Assembly: GCF_000157895.3 (NCBI RefSeq)
Contig: NC_022663.1
Coordinates: 310,001-374,000 of the forward strand
DNA from: Mycobacterium kansasii ATCC 12478
Lineage (GTDB): Bacteria > Actinomycetota > Actinomycetes > Mycobacteriales > Mycobacteriaceae
Length of the DNA: 64,000 bases
Reading direction: 5' to 3'
Positions 34,984-43,609 of the stretch are shown here, one piece after another. The notes below the pieces were generated by a model. It made no database searches. It was not told where the DNA came from and saw only the letters and a program-made list of their open reading frames with translations. Both the position numbers and the translations under genes were made by a program. Position 1 is the first letter of the stretch, and each line of letters starts with the position of its first letter.

Positions 34984-36051
34984 TCAACGGCATCCCCCCA
35001 GTTCCCATCGCAGTTGCGCCTCCGACGGCGACTGCACGGGCAGGAATGCGGCTTCCCGGTATCGGCGGCTCGCCGGCGTCCTGCTGGCATAGCCCTTGCC
35101 GCCGGCCGTACGAATCTCCAGCGCGGCGCTGGCGCTGGCGATTTCGGCCGCGCTGAGGCGTAGCGAGAGCAACTCCTTCTTGCTCGGCGGTTGCTGGCCG
35201 CCGACCGATGCGGCCACGCTGGCCAAGGTGGTCTCGGCGAGCGCGAGCTTTCCCGCGATCAGGTCGACGTCGGGGGCGAACACCGAATTCACTCCGGTGA
35301 GGCCGATCCTGCATTGCGTCAGCGTGGTCTTGGCCAGCCCGAGGCACATTGCCGACTGCAGCACCAGAAAGGTGGGGCGAACCGCGTCCAGAAACCCGTC
35401 GAAGGCGGTGGACAGCACCTGCTCATCGCCGACGTGCACATCGGTCAACTCCAGATACGACGAGGCCGTGCTGCCCATCGCCAAGAGTTCGAAGTGGTCA
35501 CCGATGGTGACACCCGGTGTGCTCAACGGCACGGCCACGATCAACTTGTCGCCGCGTTCGGTGCGCGCCGCGGTCACCAAGACCGAGTCGTGGTACAGGT
35601 TGCTGGCCCACCTGATCGACCCGCTCAGCCGGTAGCCGCCCGGGACGGCTGCGGCGGTGAGCTCGAGGCTGCCGCAGCCGGCCGCGTCTTTGAAGGCTGC
35701 CGCCATTCCGGTGATGCCCAGCGCGGTGCCGGCCAGCAGCGGCTGGACCGCGGCCATGCTGTATTCCGTTGCGGCGGTGAGTAAATACTCGATCGCCATC
35801 CGGTTGGCCCACACGCAGAACCCGGTGCTCATGCACTCACCGGAGATCATTCGGATCACCTGGGCCATCTGTGGCAGCCGTCCGTCGATGTTGCCGGGAG
35901 CTCCAAGCCCGAGCAGTCCGACGGCCCCCAGGCCCGGAAAGCTGCGGCGGGCGGTGTCGTCTCCGCGGTCCAGCACACCGGCGTGCGCGCGGATGTCTGC
36001 CAGCAGCTCCGAATCGAGCAAGTCGATCGCGGCGTCGATGGTCGCGGTCAC
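34984..36051 (-). CDS. Acyl-CoA-dehydrogenase-fold flavoenzyme, possible monooxygenase
   Basis: A 355-residue ACAD-superfamily protein, shorter than typical dehydrogenases. It has LGAVGLLGLGAPGNIDG, the middle beta domain (SGSIRWASN, LLAMGSTASSYLELTDVHV), and a C-terminal helical bundle with TAGGKGYASRTPASRRYREAAF. The GTG at 36051 overlaps the cyanase stop. With a flavin reductase in the same operon it may be a class-D, reduced-flavin-dependent monooxygenase like DszC or HsaA rather than a dehydrogenase. A nitroalkane-oxidase-type reaction is also possible. The substrate is unknown. Confidence 0.78.
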   Translation of the reverse strand: MTATIDAAIDLLDSELLADIRAHAGVLDRGDDTARRSFPGLGAVGLLGLGAPGNIDGRLPQMAQVIRMISGECMSTGFCVWANRMAIEYLLTAATEYSMAAVQPLLAGTALGITGMAAAFKDAAGCGSLELTAAAVPGGYRLSGSIRWASNLYHDSVLVTAARTERGDKLIVAVPLSTPGVTIGDHFELLAMGSTASSYLELTDVHVGDEQVLSTAFDGFLDAVRPTFLVLQSAMCLGLAKTTLTQCRIGLTGVNSVFAPDVDLIAGKLALAETTLASVAASVGGQQPPSKKELLSLRLSAAEIASASAALEIRTAGGKGYASRTPASRRYREAAFLPVQSPSEAQLRWELGGCR

Positions 36052-36524
36052 GACATGACCTCCTGTTCCGTGTTGTTCCATGTGTAGTCGAGAAACTTGC
36101 CGTCGAAGGTCACAATCACCCGATCACCGTGCGGATCCGGACGACGTTGCACACTCATCCGGAAGTTGATGGCGCTCATGATCCCGTCGCCGAACTCCTC
36201 GGCGATCAGTTCCTTGAGGGCGGGCCCGTAGAGCGACAGCGCCTCATGGAACCGGTAGATCGTCGGATCCGCCGACGCCGACTTGTTGGATCCCCGGTAC
36301 GGCGTCAACTGCAAAGCGGCGACCGCGTCGTCGTCGAGGTCGAGCAGCGCCGCGACGGTCGCGGCGTCGTCAGCCGACAGCGGGTGCTGGCCGAGGAGCG
36401 CCGCTACCGTCCACACCCGGTCCTTGCCGATTGCGTCGGCGATCTTGGTCCAGCTCAATCCCTTCGCCATCCGGGCCAGCTTGATGGCCTCGGCGAGCTG
36501 CAGCCTGGTCGCGTTGTATGTCAC
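36048..36524 (-). CDS. cynS: Cyanate hydratase (cyanase)
   Basis: A 158-residue cyanase. The N-terminal HTH-like domain (LARMAKGLSWTKIADAIG) is followed by the catalytic domain with Arg91, Glu94 and Ser117 (YRFHEAL, GIMSAIN). These have the same spacing as Arg96/Glu99/Ser122 of the E. coli enzyme, so it should be active. It converts cyanate and bicarbonate to CO2 and carbamate, giving ammonia. It overlaps the ACAD-like gene by 4 bp and follows osmC by 10 bp. M. tuberculosis, as far as I know, has no cynS at the corresponding position. Confidence 0.93.
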   Translation of the reverse strand: MTYNATRLQLAEAIKLARMAKGLSWTKIADAIGKDRVWTVAALLGQHPLSADDAATVAALLDLDDDAVAALQLTPYRGSNKSASADPTIYRFHEALSLYGPALKELIAEEFGDGIMSAINFRMSVQRRPDPHGDRVIVTFDGKFLDYTWNNTEQEVMS

Positions 36525-36534
36525 GTGGCGACGC

Positions 36535-37059
36535 CTAGTCGATGGTCAGGGTCGAGTCGACGGTGGCCGGACGGCGGAACGTGTTCACCACGGGCGACCA
36601 GGCGATCGCGTTGTCGTGGATCTCCTGCAGCGTCGCATCGTCGGCATCTCCGGCCAGGGTGACGCGGCAGCGCACCGCGGTGAAGCCGAGGACCTTGCCG
36701 GCCGGGGTGTCGCCGACACCCCACACGGCGGAGATGTCGATGTCACCTTCCATCTCGACCTCGATCTTGGTCAGCGTCACGCCGCGGTGGGTGGCGTTGG
36801 CCAGCAGGCCCACCGAGATGCACGATCCCAGGGCCGCCAGAGTCGTCTCCGAGGGGTTGGGCGCCGAGTCGTCACCCAGCAGCGCGGGGGGCTCGCCGAC
36901 GAGCATCGGCGCCAGGTCGCGCACGTAGGTCATGTTGCGAAAGCCGCTCTCACACACCGTCTTGGCTTTCAGTGTCTTCTTGCCGGTGCTGGGGTCGGTC
37001 TTGGCGTTGCACGACAGTCGGTCCAGGCCTTCGGCATCGATGACAAGCACGTCGGTCAT
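36535..37059 (-). CDS. OsmC-family protein
   Basis: A 174-residue OsmC-like protein with GDDSAPNPSETTLAALGSCISVGLL carrying the second reactive cysteine, and an earlier Cys in KTVCESGF. OsmC/Ohr proteins reduce organic hydroperoxides with a Cys pair; several OsmC relatives lack clear peroxidase activity. The ATG at 37059 follows ACGGAGG. It is the first gene of the cyanase-sigma operon, and its promoter should lie in 37060-37234, where CGATCG words occur at 37140 and 37159. Confidence 0.85.
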   Translation of the reverse strand: MTDVLVIDAEGLDRLSCNAKTDPSTGKKTLKAKTVCESGFRNMTYVRDLAPMLVGEPPALLGDDSAPNPSETTLAALGSCISVGLLANATHRGVTLTKIEVEMEGDIDISAVWGVGDTPAGKVLGFTAVRCRVTLAGDADDATLQEIHDNAIAWSPVVNTFRRPATVDSTLTID

Positions 37060-37234
37060 GTCGAATCCTCCGTTTCTTTCCAAAGCGAATAGTTTTCGGC
37101 GTCAAGCTTTAGTGCTCGGCAGACGCGTAGACGTGACGACGATCGGCAGTCTTTTACACGATCGACACAAAGCTCACCTGGATGAAACATGGCGGCCCGC
37201 AGTTTTCCTGCTGCCAGCGGGGTCGCCCGGGTGG

Positions 37235-38071
37235 CTAAACCGCAGGCTGGGTAACGAAGTCGATCAGTTCTTCGACCCGGCTGATCAGCGCGGGCTCCAG
37301 ATCGTTCCAGTCGCGGACCGTCGAACGGATACGGCGCCAGGCCGTGGCGATGTCCGCCTGGTCGGCGTGCGGCCAGCCCAGTGCCTGACAAACTCCGTGC
37401 TTCCACTCGATGTGCCGGGGTACGCTCGGCCACGCCTTGAGCCCGAGCCGGTGCGGTTTGACGGCCTGCCAAATGTCGACATAGGGGTGACCGACGACCA
37501 GGGTGTCCGAGCCACCCGGCCCCTGACGCACCGCGTCGGCAATGCGCGCCTCCTTCGACCCGGGCACCAGGTGGTCCACCAGAACGCCGAGCCGACAGCG
37601 CGGTCCGGGCCGGAAATCGGCGACGATGCGCACCAGGTCGTCGACGCCGCCGAGGTGCTCCACCACCACGCCTTCGATGCGCAGGTCTTCCCCCCAGACC
37701 TGGGCGATGAGCTCGGCGTCGTGACGGCCCTCCACGTAGATCCGGCTGGCGCGGGCAACCCGGGCGCGGGCACCGGGGACCGCGACCGACCCGGATGCCG
37801 TTCGCTTCGGCGTGACCGGCGCCGGGCGGCGCGGCGCAGTGAGGATTACCGGTCGACCGTCGAGCAGGTAACCGGGCCCGAGCGGGAAACCTCGGGTCTT
37901 ACCGTGGCGGTCTTCGAGGTCGATGCGGCCATATTCGACTCGGACCACGGCGCCGACGTAGCCGGTTTGGGCGTCCTCGACCACCATGCCGATCTCGACC
38001 GGATGCTCAACCGATCGCGACGTGCGCCGCCCTCCCCCGGACAAGACGTCGCTGCCATATCGATCCGCCAC
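37235..38071 (-). CDS. DUF3097 family protein
   Basis: A 278-residue actinobacterial DUF3097 protein. It has an SH3-like N-terminal region (GMVVEDAQTGYVGAVVRVEYGRIDLEDRHGKTRGFPLGPGYLLDG) and a central TOPRIM-like segment (IYVEGRHDAELIAQVWGEDL, VVEHLGGVDDLV, VLVDHLVPGSKE). The C-terminal half is conserved, with VVGHPYVDIWQAVKP. A nucleic-acid role is plausible from the TOPRIM-like fold, but the function is not established. It is monocistronic. Confidence 0.85.
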   Translation of the reverse strand: MADRYGSDVLSGGGRRTSRSVEHPVEIGMVVEDAQTGYVGAVVRVEYGRIDLEDRHGKTRGFPLGPGYLLDGRPVILTAPRRPAPVTPKRTASGSVAVPGARARVARASRIYVEGRHDAELIAQVWGEDLRIEGVVVEHLGGVDDLVRIVADFRPGPRCRLGVLVDHLVPGSKEARIADAVRQGPGGSDTLVVGHPYVDIWQAVKPHRLGLKAWPSVPRHIEWKHGVCQALGWPHADQADIATAWRRIRSTVRDWNDLEPALISRVEELIDFVTQPAV

Positions 38072-38251
38072 GCAGCAATACTAGGCAGTCGCTCGCCGGA
38101 CGCGGTTGCGGCGCGCCGTGGCCGTATAGCGAAAATGCCTGTCTCGGAGCGGCTTTGATGCTGTCAGCGCCGTGGTGCCAGGTGGATGACATCGGGCCGG
38201 AGAACATCGGCGCCCCCCAAAGGCAAACCCATCGTCCCTTGAATTCCGATA

Positions 38252-38290
38252 TTGGTAAGCGTAGACTTACGGTTCGTGGTCACTTACCAA
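38252..38290. promoter_or_regulatory. Operator with TTGGTAAG/CTTACCAA inverted repeat
   Basis: A perfect 8-bp inverted repeat at 38252-38259 and 38283-38290, with a further CTTAC at 38266-38270, straddles the start of the ArsR gene. This suits autorepression by a dimeric ArsR protein and suggests a leaderless or very short 5' region. Confidence 0.6.
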
Positions 38291-38599
38291 GTGGGCGCCC
38301 AGGCTTGGCAGGCTCTGGCCGACGGGACCAGGCGGGCCATCATGGAACGTCTTGCTCATGGCCCGTCGGCCGTCGGTGAACTGGCTCGCGATTTGCCGGT
38401 CAGCCGGCCGGCGGTGTCACAGCACCTCAAGGTGCTCAAGGCAGCGGGGCTGGTCTGCGACCGCGCCGCGGGCACCCGCCGGGTCTACCAGCTCGACCCG
38501 ACCGGTCTCGAGGCATTACGCGCCGACCTCGACCGATTCTGGACGCAAGCCCTGACCAACTATGCGCAAACCATCGACAGGGAGGGAGACGACGTATGA
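38276..38599 (+). CDS. ArsR-family transcriptional regulator, Rv2034-like
   Basis: A 107-residue winged-helix regulator: ALADGTRRAIMERLAHGPSAVGELARDLPVSRPAVSQHLKVLKAAGLV and RRVYQLDPTGLEALRADLDRFW. It has no metal-binding Cys pair in the ArsR positions, so it is not a classic metal sensor. The GTG at 38276 gives the same length as Rv2034. It overlaps the SRPBCC gene by 4 bp. In M. tuberculosis Rv2034 is a self-repressing regulator next to the same two genes, so the operon is conserved. Confidence 0.9.
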   Translation: MVTYQVGAQAWQALADGTRRAIMERLAHGPSAVGELARDLPVSRPAVSQHLKVLKAAGLVCDRAAGTRRVYQLDPTGLEALRADLDRFWTQALTNYAQTIDREGDDV

Positions 38600-39084
38600 C
38601 ACGTCCGCACAGCACGGCGATCCACCACCAGATCGTCGTCAATGCCCCGATCGAGCGTGCCTTCAAGGTGTTCACCGCTCGGTTTGGCGACTTCAAGCCC
38701 CGCGAGCACAACCTGCTCGGGGTGACGATCGCCGAAACGGTGTTCGAATGCCATGCGGGCGGGCACATCTACGACCGCGGCGTCGACGGCAGCGTGTGCA
38801 AGTGGGCACGCGTGCTAATTTGCGAACCGCCCGATCGGGTGGTGTTCACCTGGGATATCGGCCCCACTTGGCAGCCCGAGACCGATCTGTCCAAGACCAG
38901 TGAAGTCGAGGTCCGTTTCACCGCCGAGTCCGCCGAGACGACCCGGGTGGACCTCGAGCACCGTCACCTCGACCGGCACGGCCCGGGATGGGAATCGGTG
39001 GCAGACGGCGTCGACGGCACGGCCGGTTGGCCGTTGTACCTGCACCGCTATGCCGGCCTGTTTGGCGTCGAGGTATTGCCATGA
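38596..39084 (+). CDS. SRPBCC/AHSA1-domain protein, Rv2035-like
   Basis: A 162-residue START-like fold protein: HHQIVVNAPIERAFKVFTARFGDF, GGHIYDRGVDGSVCKWARVLICEPPDRVVFTW and a C-terminal helix GTAGWPLYLHRYAGLFG. AHSA1-type proteins bind hydrophobic ligands or act as chaperone partners. The function here is unknown. Its start overlaps the ArsR gene and its stop overlaps the next start, forming one operon. Confidence 0.88.
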   Translation: MTRPHSTAIHHQIVVNAPIERAFKVFTARFGDFKPREHNLLGVTIAETVFECHAGGHIYDRGVDGSVCKWARVLICEPPDRVVFTWDIGPTWQPETDLSKTSEVEVRFTAESAETTRVDLEHRHLDRHGPGWESVADGVDGTAGWPLYLHRYAGLFGVEVLP

Positions 39085-39722
39085 CCATCGACGGTGAGGG
39101 CACGCAAGCCACCATGATGAGCATGGCCCGTGCCGAGCGCGCAGAACTGGCGGAATTTCTGGCGACCCTGACCCCACAGCAATGGGCCACACCCAGCCTG
39201 TGCGCCGGATGGAGCGTCAAAGATGTTGTCGCGCATATGTTCAGCTACGAAGAGCTCAGCGCATTGGGGTTGCTGAAGCGGTTCGTCAAGGGCCGGGTGG
39301 TACGGGCCAACGAAGTCGGCGTCCAAGAATTTTCCGCACTTACCCCACCGGAATTGCTGGAGTTCGTCGGCCAACACCTCCAACCACGGGGGCTCACGGC
39401 GCGTTTCGACGGAATGATCGCACTGGTCGATGGCACGATCCACCACCAGGACATCCGACGCCCACTCGGTCAGCCCCGCACCATTGCCGCCGAACGACTC
39501 ATCCGCGTGCTGCAGCTGGTGCCGAAGAACCCTCGGCTCGGCGCCCGACCACGGATCAAAGGACTGCGGCTACGCGCAACCGACGTCGACTGGACCCATG
39601 GCAGCGGGCCCGAAGTGACCGGGCCCGGTGAGGCATTGCTCATGGCGATGGCCGGCAGGACGGCGGCCGTCGCCGACCTTGGCGGTCCCGGACAACGCAC
39701 GCTCGCACAACGGCTGAGCTGA
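39081..39722 (+). CDS. DinB/maleylpyruvate-isomerase-fold protein, Rv2036-like
   Basis: A 213-residue four-helix-bundle protein of the TIGR03083 type: RAELAEFLATLTPQQWATPSLCAGWSVKDVVAHMFSYEELSALGLL, with His residues (VVAHM, GTIHHQDIRRPLG) suitable for a metal site. The enzymes in this group use mycothiol or bind metals. The ATG at 39081 overlaps the previous stop by 4 bp; the frame is open upstream but not protein-like. It is the third gene of the arsR operon. Confidence 0.87.
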   Translation: MTIDGEGTQATMMSMARAERAELAEFLATLTPQQWATPSLCAGWSVKDVVAHMFSYEELSALGLLKRFVKGRVVRANEVGVQEFSALTPPELLEFVGQHLQPRGLTARFDGMIALVDGTIHHQDIRRPLGQPRTIAAERLIRVLQLVPKNPRLGARPRIKGLRLRATDVDWTHGSGPEVTGPGEALLMAMAGRTAAVADLGGPGQRTLAQRLS

Positions 39723-39735
39723 TCGCCCGAAGCGC

Positions 39736-40701
39736 TTAGACCAACGGCTTGGCGGGGCCGCCGCACGCCGCGATGTAGTCCTGGTAGTTCCAGGTCTGCA
39801 GAAACTCTTGACCGGCTTGTAACCCGCGCTGGTACAGGGCCTCGCGTTGTTCGGCGGTGATATCGAAGTCGATCGGGCTGATCTCATCAGCGGGGACGAA
39901 GATCGTGCGCCGCACGGTACACGGGTCGTCGATGTAGGCGTTGTCCTGATTGCTGACCAACGTCTCAACGGCGGCGATTCCCAACGACACCGGCCCGTGA
40001 ACCGGATGCGTGGGCGGAATGCCCGGACGCGACGACAGCCGGATCCCGAAAGTCGGCCACTCCGGCCCGCCGTCGGACCGGTCGAACAGCCCCACCGGAA
40101 AGTTCGACAGCAATGCTCCGTCAACCCACGTCGCGCCGGCAACCCGAACCGGCTCGAACACGAACGGAATCGCCGACGAGGCATGGACCGCTCGCGCGAC
40201 CGAAAAGTCGTCCGGGTCAATGCCATAGGAGTCCAGATCCCACGGGATGCGAACCAACCGCCGCCGCGACAGGTCACTCGCGGTGACCACCAGCGACCAG
40301 GCGAATTGTTCCGGCTCGTCGCCGGTACGCAAGTCGGCGAAAGTGCGCACGCCCAGGTCCGCGAGCAAACCGGTGAGCAGCTGTTCCAGATGGGTTCCCT
40401 GATACACGCCATCCGACGTCAGCAGCGAGAGCACCCCGCCGATCAACGGCACGCGTCCGATAAGGCTGCGGTCGAGGAACTTCGAGTAGTCGATGCTGCG
40501 CATGATCTCGGAAAGACGTGTCAGCGGTTCCCCCGCAACCTGCAGCGCGGCGACCAGTGACGCGACGATCGCACCGGCGCTGGTCCCTGCGACACGGGGA
40601 AACCTGTAGCCGGCCGCGCCCAGCGCGTCCACCGCACCGACCAGTCCGATCCCCCGGACCCCGCCACCTTCGCAGACCAGATCGACACGTTGGGTGCTCA
40701 C
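39736..40701 (-). CDS. Patatin-like phospholipase, Rv2037c-like
   Basis: A 321-residue patatin-domain protein: oxyanion loop CEGGGVRGIG, nucleophile GTSAGAIVASL (Ser near 41), and the dyad Asp in ATWVDGALLSNFP. Such enzymes hydrolyse phospholipid acyl chains. The GTG at 40701 gives a start 11 residues before the GGG motif; the open frame continues to 41199 across the ABC gene region and is not coding there. It lies downstream of the sugar ABC operon on the same strand with a 53-bp gap. Confidence 0.88.
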   Translation of the reverse strand: MSTQRVDLVCEGGGVRGIGLVGAVDALGAAGYRFPRVAGTSAGAIVASLVAALQVAGEPLTRLSEIMRSIDYSKFLDRSLIGRVPLIGGVLSLLTSDGVYQGTHLEQLLTGLLADLGVRTFADLRTGDEPEQFAWSLVVTASDLSRRRLVRIPWDLDSYGIDPDDFSVARAVHASSAIPFVFEPVRVAGATWVDGALLSNFPVGLFDRSDGGPEWPTFGIRLSSRPGIPPTHPVHGPVSLGIAAVETLVSNQDNAYIDDPCTVRRTIFVPADEISPIDFDITAEQREALYQRGLQAGQEFLQTWNYQDYIAACGGPAKPLV

Positions 40702-40754
40702 CGGCGCCACGATAGCCGCATCATGCGTGGTTACCCGTATGCGGCACACCGATG

Positions 40755-41825
40755 TCAGGCAATCCGACGGCCGTCGGCTCCGAAGAAGTGCAGTTGACCG
40801 GGTTGGGGGTGCAGACGCAGCCGGCTCCCCCGCTCGGGCGGCTGACGGCCGTCCGTGCGAGCGACGATCGACTGACCGGCGAGCTGACCGGCCCCACTGA
40901 TCCGGCCATACAGATAGGCGTCGGCGCCGAGCTCCTCCACCACGTCGACCTCGATTTCGACGCCGACGGTGCCCACCTCGAAATGTTCGGGACGAATGCC
41001 GACAACAATCTCCGCTGCGCCGGTGGCTATCTCGCGTGGTATACCCATGGGCCAATCGCCAAGCGTCACTGCGGAATCGGCAATCGGTAGGGTGAACAGA
41101 TTCATTGCCGGAGACCCGATGAATCCGGCGACGAACACGTTGTCCGGGTCGCGATAGAGTTCCCGCGGCGGCGCGCACTGTTGCAACACCCCGTCGCACA
41201 GCACCGCGACCCGGTCGCCCATCGTCATGGCCTCCACCTGATCATGGGTGACGTAGATCGTCGTGGTACCGAGTTGACGTTGCAGCGCGGCGATCTGATT
41301 GCGGGTTTGCACCCGCAGCTTGGCGTCGAGGTTGGACAACGGCTCATCCATCAGGAACACCTGCGGACGGCGCACAATGGCGCGCCCCATTGCCACCCGC
41401 TGGCGTTGTCCGCCGGAGAGGTCCTTGGGCTTGCGGTCCAGGTATGGTTGCAAGTCAAGCAATTTCGCGGCGGCCAGCACTCTTTCGCGGATCTCCGGCT
41501 TCGGCGTCTTGGCGACCTTCAACGCGAATCCCATGTTCTGCGCGACCGTCATATGCGGGTAGAGAGCATAGTTCTGGAAGACCATGGCGACATCGCGATC
41601 CTTGGGATCGACATTGGTGACGTCCCGGTCGCCGATCCGGATCCTGCCCGAATCCAGTTTCTCCAGACCGGCCACCATCCGCAGGGACGTGGTCTTGCCG
41701 CATCCGGACGGTCCGACCAGCACGACGAACTCACCGTCGCCGACGACGAGATCCAGACGGTCCAGTGCGGGCCGGTCTGCGCCGGGGTACCGCCGGGTTG
41801 CCTCCTCGAAACTCACCGTGGCCAT
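40755..41825 (-). CDS. Sugar ABC transporter ATP-binding protein, Rv2038c-like
   Basis: A 356-residue ATPase of the MalK/UgpC type. It has Walker A GPSGCGKTT, Q-loop VFQNYALYPHMTV, signature LSGGQRQRVAMGRAIVRRP, Walker B VFLMDEPLSNLDAKLR and the H-loop YVTHDQ. The C-terminal TOBE/regulatory domain (VVGIRPEHFEV) follows. It powers import of a carbohydrate with the two permeases and binding protein encoded upstream. Gene order is the same as in M. tuberculosis Rv2038c-Rv2041c. Confidence 0.93.
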   Translation of the reverse strand: MATVSFEEATRRYPGADRPALDRLDLVVGDGEFVVLVGPSGCGKTTSLRMVAGLEKLDSGRIRIGDRDVTNVDPKDRDVAMVFQNYALYPHMTVAQNMGFALKVAKTPKPEIRERVLAAAKLLDLQPYLDRKPKDLSGGQRQRVAMGRAIVRRPQVFLMDEPLSNLDAKLRVQTRNQIAALQRQLGTTTIYVTHDQVEAMTMGDRVAVLCDGVLQQCAPPRELYRDPDNVFVAGFIGSPAMNLFTLPIADSAVTLGDWPMGIPREIATGAAEIVVGIRPEHFEVGTVGVEIEVDVVEELGADAYLYGRISGAGQLAGQSIVARTDGRQPPERGSRLRLHPQPGQLHFFGADGRRIA

Positions 41826-41829
41826 GCGG

Positions 41830-42648
41830 CTAGCCGCCGAGTCCGGTCGCGGCGATACCGCGGATAAACGAGCGCTGCGCCACCCCGTAGACGAGCACCA
41901 GCGGCAGCAGGATCAGCATCGACGTCGCCATGAAAACCGGCCAGCGCGCCACGTACTCGCCGCGCAACCGCACCAGGCCCAGGGTCAGCGTGGCCAGGCT
42001 GTTGCGTTGGATCATCAGCAGCGGCCACAGAAAATCGTTCCACACGTTGACCCAGGTGAGCACCGCCAGCACCATCACCGCCGGCCTGGCATGCGGCAAC
42101 AGGATTCGCCAGTAGATCTGCCAGGGCGAGCAGCCGTCCAGAATCGCCGCCTCTTCGAGATCGGCCGGGAGAGTGCGGAAGAACTGCCGCATGAGGTAGG
42201 TGCCGAAGGCGCTACCGAACAACCCCGGCACGATCATCGCCCACGGCGTGTCCACCCATCCCAGGACGCGCATGAGGATGAACTGCGGAATCACGGTGAC
42301 CGTCAGCGGTACCATGAGCGTGCCCAGATACATGACGAACAAGGTGTCGCGGCCGCGAAAATGCAGTCGCGCGAAGGCGTATCCGGCGAGAGAGCAGAAG
42401 AACACCTGACCGGCGGTGACGCAGCCGGCGTACAGCACCGTGTTGAAAAGCATTCGCCAGAACGGCATCAGCGCGAATACTTCGCCGTAGTTGGACCATT
42501 GCGGGTGGTCGGGGATCAACGTCGGTTGGCTCACCTCGCCTTCCCTCTTCAACGAGCCGGACAGGGCCCACATGATCGGGAACAGGGCGCACCAGGCGAT
42601 CGCGATCAGCGCGGTGTACAGGGCCAGGACGCGAACAACGTTGCGCAT
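41830..42648 (-). CDS. Sugar ABC transporter permease (MalG type), Rv2039c-like
   Basis: A 272-residue permease with six TM segments and the cytoplasmic EAA loop (EEAAILDGCSPWQIYWRILLP) that docks to the ATPase. The ATG at 42648 was chosen. Alternative GTG starts at 42654 and 42672 would bring it closer to, or over, the upstream permease stop at 42659. It is coupled to the ATPase gene, 4 bp downstream. Confidence 0.92.
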   Translation of the reverse strand: MRNVVRVLALYTALIAIAWCALFPIMWALSGSLKREGEVSQPTLIPDHPQWSNYGEVFALMPFWRMLFNTVLYAGCVTAGQVFFCSLAGYAFARLHFRGRDTLFVMYLGTLMVPLTVTVIPQFILMRVLGWVDTPWAMIVPGLFGSAFGTYLMRQFFRTLPADLEEAAILDGCSPWQIYWRILLPHARPAVMVLAVLTWVNVWNDFLWPLLMIQRNSLATLTLGLVRLRGEYVARWPVFMATSMLILLPLVLVYGVAQRSFIRGIAATGLGG

Positions 42649-42658
42649 GACCACTCGA

Positions 42659-43609
42659 TCAGCCGAGCCCACGGGAAACCTCCCACGAGCGGCGCCGCGT
42701 GAGGCGCAGCTGAAGTACGGTCAACACCAGCAAGACGGCGAACATCACCCAGGCCAGCGCCGAGGCGTAGCCGAATTCCAGGAATCCAAAGGCGTTCTGG
42801 AAGAGCATGATGCCCAAGACATAGGTTCCGGTTTCCGGTCCCCCGTTCGCACCGGTGAGAACGTAGACCAGATCGAAAGCCTGGAATGCGTGGATAATCG
42901 AGATGACAACGACGAACGACATCGCACCGCGGATCAACGGCACCGTGATCGACACGAACTGCCGTATCTCGCCGGCACCGTCGATTTTGGCTGCCTCGTA
43001 GACGGTTTCGGGAACCCCCTGCATCGCGGCCAGCAGCACGACCGTGGCAAACGGCACGCTTCGCCACACACTGACCAGGCACAACGAGGCCATCGCCCAT
43101 CTGGGTTCGATCAGCCACGGGATCGGGCCGATGCCGACCCAGCCCAACATGATGTTGAGCAATCCGTTGTTGGTATCGAAGACGAATTGCCAGATCACTG
43201 CCATCACCACCGACGAAATGGCCAGCGGTAAGAACGTGATCGTCCGGAAGATACCGATGCCCTTGACTTTCCGGTTCAGCACGCCGGCGATGACGAGACT
43301 GATGAGAACGGTCGGCGCAACTGTCCCGACCGTGAAGATCGCCGTGTTGCGCACCGCAATGAGAAACAGCGGGTCAACGGTGAACAGGTCGCGGAAATTC
43401 CCCAGACCCACAAACTTTGGCGGGGTGAACAAGTCCCAGCGCTGAAAGCTCATGTACAGCGAGAACCCGAGCGGGAACAGCATGAACACTACCACGGCAG
43501 CAAGGTTCGGCGCGACGAACAGTCGCCCGGCCCACGGCCGCCGGCGCCAGAGGCTCGGCCTTTTTGGGCGCTTCGCGGTCCCCGGCTCGGATGTGTCGAT
43601 CGATGTCAC
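42659..43609 (-). CDS. Sugar ABC transporter permease (MalF type), Rv2040c-like
   Basis: A 316-residue permease with six TM segments: FVAPNLAAVVVFMLFPLGFSLYM opens the first, and the EAA loop is YEAAKIDGAGEIRQFVSITVPLI. The GTG at 43609 overlaps the binding-protein stop by 4 bp. It forms the heterodimeric channel with the downstream permease. Confidence 0.92.
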   Translation of the reverse strand: MTSIDTSEPGTAKRPKRPSLWRRRPWAGRLFVAPNLAAVVVFMLFPLGFSLYMSFQRWDLFTPPKFVGLGNFRDLFTVDPLFLIAVRNTAIFTVGTVAPTVLISLVIAGVLNRKVKGIGIFRTITFLPLAISSVVMAVIWQFVFDTNNGLLNIMLGWVGIGPIPWLIEPRWAMASLCLVSVWRSVPFATVVLLAAMQGVPETVYEAAKIDGAGEIRQFVSITVPLIRGAMSFVVVISIIHAFQAFDLVYVLTGANGGPETGTYVLGIMLFQNAFGFLEFGYASALAWVMFAVLLVLTVLQLRLTRRRSWEVSRGLG

